Source: Porticoccus sp038143955
GTDB lineage: Bacteria > Pseudomonadota > Gammaproteobacteria > Pseudomonadales > Porticoccaceae
NCBI GenBank assembly: GCA_038143955.1
Contig: JAYQMT010000005.1
Location: 1,116,001 to 1,180,000, forward strand
Length of the DNA stretch: 64,000 nucleotides
Reading direction: 5' to 3'
Positions 57,038-64,000 of the stretch are shown here, piece by piece. Below the pieces are notes generated by a model. That model searched no databases and had not been told where the DNA came from. It saw nothing but the letters and a program-made list of their open reading frames with translations. Numbering within the stretch: position 1 is the stretch's first letter; each line of letters begins with the position of its first letter. A program made the translations under genes and the position numbers.

Positions 57038-58408
57038 TTAATCTAAAGCCTCAATGGCATCTGTTAGTTTTCGTACAGCAATCACCTCCATTCCTTGCAA
57101 TGGTTGTTTCGGTGCATTGCCAAAAGGTACAACGGCTCTTTTGAATCCATGTTTTAATGCCTCTTTGAGCCGTTCTTGGCCATTAGGCACTGGACGAATC
57201 TCCCCAGATAAACCCACTTCACCAAATACGACAAGGTCTCGAGGAAGTGCTTGATCTCGAAAACTTGATATGATAGCTAAAATTAATGCAAGATCAGCGC
57301 TGGTTTCAGAAATTTTCACTCCACCTACAATATTCACAAAAACGTCTTGATCTCCAACCATTACCCCGCCATGTCTGTGCAACACAGCAAGAAGCATTGC
57401 TAAACGATTAAGCTCTAATCCCACAGTAATACGTCTCGTGTTTCCTAGCTGTCTTGGATCGACTAAAGCCTGAAGTTCAACTAATAAAGGCCTGCTTCCT
57501 TCCCAAATAACAATCACTAGGCTGCCTGAAGCTACCTGATCATCTCTCTGTAAAAAAATTGCTGAAGGATTGGATATTTCTTTTAAGCCTATATTTGTCA
57601 TAGCAAATACACCTAATTCATTAATAGCCCCAAAACGATTTTTATTACAACGGAGAGTCCTATAATGACTATTATTAGTCGCTTCTAACATCATAGAACA
57701 ATCGATCATATGCTCTAAAACTTTTGGTCCAGCAAGAGAGCCGTCTTTTGTTACATGTCCAACAAGCAGCAAAATAGTATTTGTCTCTTTAGCATATCGA
57801 ATAAGCATGGCTGCACTTTCTCTAACCTGAGAAACACTTCCAGGAGCAGAGGAAACATCATTTAAATGCATCACCTGTATAGAATCTACTACAAGGATTT
57901 TTGGACTATAATCCATGGCAGTAGAGCAGATTAGTTCTACAGAAGTTTCTGCCATAATCTTTAACTGATCTGTTGGTAGGCCAAGTCTATCTGCTCTCAT
58001 TGCTATCTGTTGAGGAGACTCCTCACCTGTAACATACAACGATTTATGTATCGTGGCTAATTTGCACAGATGCTGAAGCAGGAGTGTACTTTTCCCAGCT
58101 CCAGGTTCCCCTCCCACTAAAATGCAAGAACCTGGAACTAATCCGCCGCCTAAAACTAAATCAAGCTCAGCCGTACCTGTAGCTATTCTAGGAATTTCAT
58201 TGATATCAATATCTGATAAAGTGCTTATTGCGCCATTTGTAGCACCGGCAAAACCAGTATATCTCTGAGAAGAAGATTTTTTTAAGCCAGATAGTCTAAT
58301 TTCTGTAAGAGTATTCCATGCTGAACACTCACTACATTGACCTTGCCATTTGGTAAAATCAGCGCCGCAATCATTACACACAAAAGTTGATATTTTTTGT
58401 TTTGCCAA
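57038..58408 (-). CDS. radA: DNA repair protein RadA (Sms)
   Basis: The protein has 456 residues. The N-terminal zinc finger is CNDCG-x9-CSEC. The RecA-like core has Walker A GGEPGAGKST and the RadA-specific KNRFG motif. The C-terminal Lon-like domain contains GGVKISETSADLALILAI and FGEVGLSGEIRPV. It is a DnaB-type helicase that extends D-loops in recombination. The start is TTG 58408, with GGGAGG eight bases upstream. That Shine-Dalgarno lies inside a hairpin (separate entry). It is divergent from the DnaT-like gene. Confidence 0.95.
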   Translation of the reverse strand: MAKQKISTFVCNDCGADFTKWQGQCSECSAWNTLTEIRLSGLKKSSSQRYTGFAGATNGAISTLSDIDINEIPRIATGTAELDLVLGGGLVPGSCILVGGEPGAGKSTLLLQHLCKLATIHKSLYVTGEESPQQIAMRADRLGLPTDQLKIMAETSVELICSTAMDYSPKILVVDSIQVMHLNDVSSAPGSVSQVRESAAMLIRYAKETNTILLLVGHVTKDGSLAGPKVLEHMIDCSMMLEATNNSHYRTLRCNKNRFGAINELGVFAMTNIGLKEISNPSAIFLQRDDQVASGSLVIVIWEGSRPLLVELQALVDPRQLGNTRRITVGLELNRLAMLLAVLHRHGGVMVGDQDVFVNIVGGVKISETSADLALILAIISSFRDQALPRDLVVFGEVGLSGEIRPVPNGQERLKEALKHGFKRAVVPFGNAPKQPLQGMEVIAVRKLTDAIEALD

Positions 58409-58417
58409 TTGTGCTGC

Positions 58418-58450
58418 CTCCCATGCTCAAATTATATTTTAGCATGGGAG
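58418..58450 (-). promoter_or_regulatory. Hairpin that covers the radA ribosome binding site
   Basis: CTCCCATGCT (58418-58427) and AGCATGGGAG (58441-58450) form a perfect 10-bp stem with a 13-base AT-rich loop. In the radA transcript the 3' arm carries most of the GGGAGG Shine-Dalgarno (58417-58422). Folding would hide it. The same DNA could instead be an operator in the radA/dnaT-like divergent gap. Confidence 0.55.
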
Positions 58451-58618
58451 TCTAAAGAAAACTTAAATCAAAAAATAACCTTTCTTTCATTTTCACATAT
58501 TAAAATATTAATTAGTTATACTATGATTTTTTTAGAATTAAGCTAAAAATTTATATTAATATACTACCTCTGGTTGTTTAAATGAACTTACATCAAAATT
58601 TCTGATAAAGTACTTAAT

Positions 58619-59725
58619 ATGTCATTAATTCCAGAAAAAATGCTATCGATTTCCCCTTCACTTGCGGCCACTATTGGTTTGGAAGAGGCTGTACTATTGC
58701 ATGCCCTAAATGAACTATCAGAACATAACGGACAAGAACTTATTGATAATTATAATTGGGTTTCTGTGAGCCTAAAACAAATTACTAATGCTGTTCCTTT
58801 CTGGGATGTTGTTGTGCTTCAGCGAATTACTTTCAGTTTGCGTGATAAAGGAATTCTATTAATTTCTACATCACCAATAACAGAAAGTGGAGAACTGCGT
58901 TTCGCTTTTAATGAAACTGGATTATCTAGACAATCAGTTACTGAAAAAAAAGCTCCTAGTCCAAGGGCAAAAGCAAAAACTATACCAAGCTCATGGTCAC
59001 CAGATAGTGAAGTTCTTCGCCAGTTACAGCAATACAACATACCATCTAAATTTATAAATGATCAAATTCCAGAATTTGTTATTTATTGGTCGGAAAGAAA
59101 TGATCCTAAATTTAGCTGGGGCTCAAAATTTATCAAGCATGTGATTCGTTTATGGCGTAACTTTCAGACAGAAAACACAAAAATTGGTCTTAAGGTACTA
59201 ATGGAGCCTGAATGGCGACCCTCGATTGACGCTATGGATATTTTAGTAAGGCAAGCAGGAATTAACGATAATTTTATTGAAGATGCGATACCAGAATTTG
59301 TTCTTTACTGGCTAGAGCGAGGTGATAAGTCTGATACTTGGAACAGCCGGTTTGTAACACACATTAAGAGACAGTGGTTAAAATTTACTATTACAATGGA
59401 ACAAGACTCAGCCCCAAGATTACTTGATCAAAGTTGGAAGCCAAGTGAAGAGCTTTATGAAATCTTAGATCTTGCTAATATTCCCAGAGACTTTGCTCAT
59501 AAACTATCACCTGAGTTTATCTTATACTGGAGAGAGAGCGGACAAGCACATAATTCATGGAATACGAAGTTTCTACAGCATATAAAACGAGAATGGTCTC
59601 GTCAGAAATCAATCTCCTCAAAGGTAAGGAATTATGAAGAAAAACAACGACCTAATAGAGCAAATAGTACAAGAGGTAGCAACCTCGTCGATGAGCTCAG
59701 AGATAGAAGCTGGGCAGGCAAATAA
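58619..59725 (+). CDS. DnaT-like primosomal protein with three DnaT domains
   Basis: The protein has 368 residues. Residues 1 to about 105 look like a winged-helix replication-initiation domain (IGLEEAVLLHALNEL and LRDKGILLIS). Three DnaT-type repeats follow at about 126-180, 199-254 and 273-327. Each has W-x-P-S/D, an I/N-x-x-F-I segment, PEFVIYW or PEFILYW, then W-x-(S/T)-(K/R)-F and an H-x-(I/K)-R-x-W end. E. coli DnaT has one such domain. It acts in PriA-dependent restart by binding ssDNA and helping load DnaB. A charged tail ends DRSWAGK. The 3' end overlaps the next gene by 92 bases, suggesting coupling. Confidence 0.85.
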   Translation: MSLIPEKMLSISPSLAATIGLEEAVLLHALNELSEHNGQELIDNYNWVSVSLKQITNAVPFWDVVVLQRITFSLRDKGILLISTSPITESGELRFAFNETGLSRQSVTEKKAPSPRAKAKTIPSSWSPDSEVLRQLQQYNIPSKFINDQIPEFVIYWSERNDPKFSWGSKFIKHVIRLWRNFQTENTKIGLKVLMEPEWRPSIDAMDILVRQAGINDNFIEDAIPEFVLYWLERGDKSDTWNSRFVTHIKRQWLKFTITMEQDSAPRLLDQSWKPSEELYEILDLANIPRDFAHKLSPEFILYWRESGQAHNSWNTKFLQHIKREWSRQKSISSKVRNYEEKQRPNRANSTRGSNLVDELRDRSWAGK

Positions 59726-60296
59726 TTACTCGCCAGAGTTGATAGATGCCATAAATAAAGTCTTTGCTCTGTTCAGAGTCAACTATCATAATCAATTTTA
59801 TAGTGCTTACACCGATACAGACCTTTTAAATCAAGCTAAACGTTTATGGCTAGATACGCTTTGTTATTTTTCAGAGAAACAAATACTACAGGGGGCAAAA
59901 AAAATAATAAGTACATCAGAGTATTTACCTACGCTTAACCGAATGCTCGAATGTTGCGAAATGTCTGACGGAAATAGTGAGTTACCAAGCTCAGAAAAAG
60001 CATATAAGGAAGCATGCACTGCCGGCTCACCTAAATCTAGTGTTAAGTGGTCGCACATAGCAGTATATTATGCAGGCGAAGAAACTGGGTGGTATAAACT
60101 TCGAAACGACGCCACATCGGTGAGTTACCCGATATTCTTAGAGAATTATCGACGCATATGCTCAGAAATATCCCAAGGCAAGAAAATGCCCTCTTTGGTT
60201 CCAGCTATAAAAAAAGATAAAATAGAATCAAAATTAAGTAATGAACAACTGATAATAAAACTAAAAATGCTAAAAAAAGAATTAGGTTTTGATTGA
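59634..60296 (+). CDS. Phage lambda P-like replication protein, candidate DnaB helicase loader
   Basis: The protein has 220 residues. The middle resembles phage lambda replication protein P: AINKVFALFRVNYHNQF, then KRLWLDTLCYFSEKQILQGAKKI, YLPTLNRMLECCEM, WSHIAVYYAGEETGWYKLRN and a C-terminal PSLVPAIKKDK with a short amphipathic end. Lambda P captures host DnaB and brings it to the origin. The start ATG 59634 follows AAGGA and lies in the upstream DnaT-like gene. Pairing with a DnaT-like protein parallels the E. coli dnaT-dnaC pair. No phage genes surround it, so it looks domesticated. Similarity is judged by eye. Confidence 0.65.
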   Translation: MKKNNDLIEQIVQEVATSSMSSEIEAGQANNYSPELIDAINKVFALFRVNYHNQFYSAYTDTDLLNQAKRLWLDTLCYFSEKQILQGAKKIISTSEYLPTLNRMLECCEMSDGNSELPSSEKAYKEACTAGSPKSSVKWSHIAVYYAGEETGWYKLRNDATSVSYPIFLENYRRICSEISQGKKMPSLVPAIKKDKIESKLSNEQLIIKLKMLKKELGFD

Positions 60297-60351
60297 AGTC
60301 ACAGTATTAATTAACTATTGACGATATATATAATCATTCATTTAAATTAAA

Positions 60352-62605
60352 CTAATCTAGAGATTTTATTTCTACTTTATCTACTTTTTGAAACCCTCTG
60401 GGCAACTTGTTTCCTCGTCGGCCTCTTTCCCCACGGTAATGCTCTAAATCGGATAATTTCAAACCTAAATAACGCTTACCGGAATATAGGAGAAGCTGCT
60501 GATCCTCTCTTATTGAGGTCACTGCAACCATATATTCCTCTCTTGCTTGCAATCTGGAAGATGGAATGCTGATTAACTTATTACCCTTCCCTCTAGCCAG
60601 TTGAGGCAGATCAGTTATGGGGAAAACTAACATACGACCCTCATTGCTTACCGCAATCACCAAATCTTTATTAGGGTCAGATATGAGGGCTGGTAATAAA
60701 ACTTTTCCTCCTTTGGGAATAGAAATTGTGGCTTTTCCTGAACGATTTTTTGTTTGCAAATCCTCGATTTTTGCCACAAATCCATAGCCTGCATCTGTTG
60801 CTAGAAGTATATGTTGATTATCCTCACCCATAACCAAACCATTGAAGTTCACACCAGAGGGTGCATTTAGTCTTCCTGTTACTGGCTCTCCATGTCCACG
60901 TACAGAAGGTAAAGAGTGGGCAGATATAGAATAAGTCCGACCCCCAGAATCCAACAGAATTACGTTTTGATTGCTACGACCCTTAACTTCGCAAAAGAAC
61001 TTATCTCCCTCTTTATAATTTAAAGAGAGTGGATCAAGGTCATGTCCTTTTGCAGATCTAATCCATCCCTTATCTGACAGGACAATAGTAACTGATTCAG
61101 AGACTATTAAGTCAGTCTCGCTGAAAGCTTTGGCTTCAACTCTTTCTATTATTGGAGACCTCCTATCGTCCCCAAATTCTTCTGCTACCTCTAATAACTC
61201 TTTTTTTACTAAGCTCTTCAGGCGCTGCGAGGAATTAAGTATTTTTTCAAGTTTCTCTTGTTCTTTCGTAAGTTCTTTCTGCTCTGCTTTAATCTTAAAT
61301 TCTTCTAATCTTGCAAGTTGTCTCAATTTAGTCTCTAAAACATATTCTGCCTGAATGTCACTTAAGCTAAATCTCTGTATTAAAATAGGTTTAGGTTCAT
61401 CTTCACCTCTAACTATTCTTATAACCTCGTCTATATTCAAGAGAGCAATTAATAGGCCATCGAGAAGATGTAATCTTTTTCAACTTTTTCTAAACGATGA
61501 GTTATGCGTCGTTTAACAACATTCAAACGAAATTTTATCCATTCTGATAGAATTGTCTTTAGTGGTTTTACCTCAGGACGACCATTAATTCCAATCATAT
61601 TCATATTTATTCTATAGCTCTTTTCTAAATCAGTCGTAACAAATAAATGATTCATTAAAACTTCAAGATCAACCCTATTTGATTTTGGAACTATGATCAA
61701 TCGAGTTGGGTTTTCATGATCTGATTCATCTCTAAGGTCAGTAACCATAGGTAATTTTTTTGCATTCATTTGAGATGCAATTTGCTCTAGAATCTTTGCC
61801 CCAGAGGCTTGATGTGGCAGAGCGGTTAGGACTATATCTCCATCTTCTTTGTGCCAAATAGCTCTCATTTTTAAGCTACCGCGTCCCGTTTCATAGCTTT
61901 TTAGGATGTCATCCTGAGCTGTGACGATTTCAGCATCAGTAGGGTAATCAGGGCCCTTAATATAAGCATGAATTTCCTCAAGGGTTGCTTTTGGTTGGTC
62001 AAGCAAATGAATGCAAGCGCCAACTATCTCCTTGAGATTATGGGGGGTATATCTGTTGCCATTCCAACGGCAATACCTGTAGTTCCGTTTAGCAGAACAT
62101 GTGGAGCTCTTGCTGGCATTATTGATGGCTCCTCTAAACTACCATCAAAATTTGGCTTCCAGTCAGCTGTGCCTTGACCTAATTCACTAAGTAAAATATT
62201 TGCAAATCTTGATAATTTTGACTCTGTATAGCGCATTGCCGCAAAAGACTTAGGGTCATCTGGTGCTCCCCAGTTGCCTTGACCGTCTACTAATGGATAG
62301 CGGTAAGAAAATGATTGTGCCATCAATACCATTGCTTCGTATGCAGCGCTGTCTCCATGAGGATGAAATTTACCAATCACATCACCTACGGTCCTAGCTG
62401 ATTTTTTATATTTGGCTGTAGATTTAAGACCAAGCTCACTCATTGCATAAATAATTCTTCTCTGAACAGGTTTAAGCCCATCACCAATATTTGGCAAAGC
62501 GCGGTCTAAGATGACGTACATTGAATAATCCAAATACGCTTTTTCTGTGTAATCATGCAGAGATATTTGCTCTGGAATATCAACAATTAAGGAAGTTTCA
62601 GTCAT
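60352..62605 (-). CDS. parC: DNA topoisomerase IV subunit A (two frame breaks)
   Basis: The start MTETSLIVDIPEQISLHDY is typical. The catalytic Tyr lies in AAMRYTESKLS. The quinolone region reads HPHGDSAAYEAMV, with the sensitive-type Ser and Glu. The frame breaks at G6 (plus strand) 62042-62047 (seven expected, giving DIPPHNLKEIVGACIHLLDQ) and T5 61476-61480 (six expected, giving VEKRLHLLDGLLIALLNIDEV). The C-terminal beta-pinwheel follows to 60352. The repaired length is 751 residues, one shorter than E. coli ParC. It decatenates daughter chromosomes with ParE. Confidence 0.95.
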
Positions 62606-62669
62606 AATTTTATTTGCTCATCTATAAAATAAAATTTGTTAAAAAATTAATCTACTAGCCAAGTAAGTC

Positions 62670-64000
62670 TCATATTTCTGCTAAATTTCCAGTATCCTCT
62701 AACCAAATTTTTCTGTCGCCTGCACGCTTTTTTTGATAGCAGCATATCTAACATTTCATCTGTGCTATCACCTTGTTCTATAGTTAATTGAACTAGACGC
62801 CTTGTATCTGGATTCATTGTGGTTTCACGTAGTTGCACAGGATTCATTTCACCTAGACCTTTAAAGCGCTGTATATTTATTTTTGCGTTTCTTTTTTCTG
62901 CAGTAACCCTATCCAAAATACCCTGTTTTTCACTATCATCAAGGGCATAAAATACATCTTTTCCTACATCAACTCTATATAGTGGTGGCATGGCAACATA
63001 TATATACCCCTTATCGACCATCGAACGGAAATGTTTCACAAATAAAGCACAAAGTAGTGTTGCGATGTGGAGCCCGTCAGAGTCCGCATCTGCCAAAATA
63101 CATACCTTATGATATCTAAGATTACCCAAATCTTCTGATTGAGGATCTATACCAAGCGCAACAGAAATATCATGAACCTCTTGCGATGCCAATACCTCTT
63201 CTCCGTCTACCTCCCAAGTATTTAAAATTTTTCCCCTAAGAGGCATTATTGCTTGAAATTCTCGGCTTCGAGCTTGCTTTGCAGAACCTCCAGCGGAGTC
63301 GCCTTCGACTAAAAATATTTCACAAAGTTCTGGACTAACCGAAGAGCAATCCGCTAACTTTCCAGGCAAAGCAGGTCCAGCCGTTACTCGCTTTCTGGCA
63401 ATTTTCTTACTAGCTTTTAGTCGTTTTTGAGCATTATTAATAAATAACTCTGCTAATAGCTCAGCATCTTCTGTATGTTTGTTGACCCACAAACTAAAGG
63501 CATCTTTTGTGATATTAGAGGTGAATGACGCTGCTTCACGTGAGGACAATCGCTCCTTAGTCTGTCCAGAAAATTGAGGATCAACTAGTTTGATTGATAA
63601 CACAAATGCACATTTGTCCCAAACATCCTCTGGCGCCAGCTTAAGACCGCGAGGTAAAAGATTTCGAAATTCACAAAACTCTTTCATTGCCTCAAGTAAT
63701 CCAGTTCGGAATCCATTTACATGGGTTCCGCCTTGGATTGTTGGTATTAAATTCACATAACTTTCTTGAATTAAATCTCCCCCTTCGGGTAGCCATTGGA
63801 CTGCCCAGTCAACCGCTGCTGAGTCGAATGACGAACTTCCTACGAAAGGTTCTGAGGGAACTGGCCCCCATTCTTTTGTCGAGCCCTCGAGATAATCTTT
63901 AAGGCCATCCTTATAGGACCAAGTATCAAATTCTCCAGTATTTTCATCGCTAAAGCTTACTTCTAAACCGGCACAGAGAACTGCCTTTGCTCTCAACACA
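62670..64000 (-). CDS. parE: DNA topoisomerase IV subunit B (5' part outside window, one frame break)
   Basis: About the last 445 residues are inside the window, and the ATPase N-terminus is cut off. Landmarks are AKAVLCAGLEVSF, QGGTHVNGFRTGLL, the TOPRIM motif EGDSAGGSAKQARSREFQAIMPL (key part EGDSAGGSAKQA) and DADSDGLHI. NIQRFKGLGEMNP is also present. The frame breaks in the T7 run (plus strand) 62728-62734. Six bases give LLSKKRAGDRKIWLEDTGN and then LAEI with TGA at 62670-62672. Without the repair a spurious 16-residue tail would run to 62647. parC follows 64 bases on. Confidence 0.95.

Noticed and set aside
59634..60296. The lambda P-like gene as part of a prophage
   Set aside because: There is no integrase, terminase, structural or repressor gene nearby, and the flanks are ordinary chromosomal genes.
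62647..62669. parE ending at 62647 with tail FSRNMRLTWLVD
   Set aside because: The tail does not match ParE. Correcting the T7 run yields the conserved DRK-x-WLE ending and a stop at 62670.
1..64000. CRISPR arrays, insertion sequences, tRNA or rRNA genes
   Set aside because: I saw no regularly spaced repeats, transposase motifs, terminal inverted repeats or cloverleaf sequences. Read by eye only, so a covariance-model scan could still find a missed tRNA.

Overview
The window is one contiguous, gene-dense, AT-rich stretch of a gammaproteobacterial chromosome. The assignment rests on gene order as much as on single proteins. It contains the blocks rplM-rpsI-petA-petBC-sspA-sspB, ibaG-murA-hisG-hisD-hisC, yrbG-kdsD-kdsC-lptCAB-rpoN-hpf-ptsN-rapZ-ptsO, glnA-ntrB-ntrC, gpmI-envC-ctpA, and glyA-nrdR-ribD-ribE-ribBA-ribH-nusB-thiL-pgpA-ribA, together with SspA, ZapE, ZapG, RapZ and EnvC. 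I see no rRNA, tRNA, insertion sequence, prophage or CRISPR array. The lineage within the class cannot be fixed from this sequence alone.

Layout. 1-5800 (minus strand): stringent-starvation proteins, the cytochrome bc1 complex (cytochrome b and c1 fused in one frame), ribosomal proteins S9 and L13, and ZapE. 6000-7700: ZapG and a DegS-type protease. 7.7-13.0 kb (minus): hisC, hisD, hisG, murA, ibaG and a lone mlaC. 13.2-23.1 kb (plus): Ca/Na antiporter, Kdo and LPS-transport genes, sigma-54, the nitrogen PTS branch, MgtE and DarP. 23-29.3 kb: TypA, then glnA-ntrBC behind a sigma-54/NtrC promoter. 29.3-34.7 kb: rhodanese, gpmI, envC, ctpA, hisF. 34.8-42.9 kb (minus): riboflavin genes plus nusB, thiL, pgpA, nrdR and glyA. 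43-46.5 kb: a fused B12-dependent acyl-CoA mutase (IcmF). 46.7-51.2 kb: EttA, a three-repeat helicase-associated-domain protein, YehS and AmtB. 51.2-57 kb (minus): a B12 uptake and adenosylation operon behind a cobalamin riboswitch. 57-64 kb: RadA, a DnaT-like protein with three DnaT domains overlapping a phage lambda P-like gene, then parC and parE.

The genes form a few working units. For nitrogen, rpoN, ntrB, ntrC, glnA and amtB are all here, and -24/-12 elements precede glnA, amtB and rpoN itself. For cobalamin, BtuB-CobO-BtuC-BtuD-BtuF would import and adenosylate the cofactor that IcmF consumes. The envelope is represented by Kdo synthesis, the Lpt bridge, MurA, EnvC and DegS. For replication, a DnaT-like protein and a candidate helicase loader sit beside topoisomerase IV genes.

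About 27 single-base reading-frame breaks, nearly all in homopolymer runs, interrupt 21 otherwise well-conserved genes, including ones expected to be indispensable (rpsI, lptB, parC, parE). Restoring one base in each gives proteins of normal family length. I read them as sequencing or consensus errors rather than pseudogenes, and annotate each such gene as one locus with the break position stated. The most interesting biology is the triple-DnaT/lambda P-like pair, the petB-petC fusion, the near-consensus sigma-54 element just ahead of rpoN, and the mlaC gene that has lost its transporter partners at this locus.
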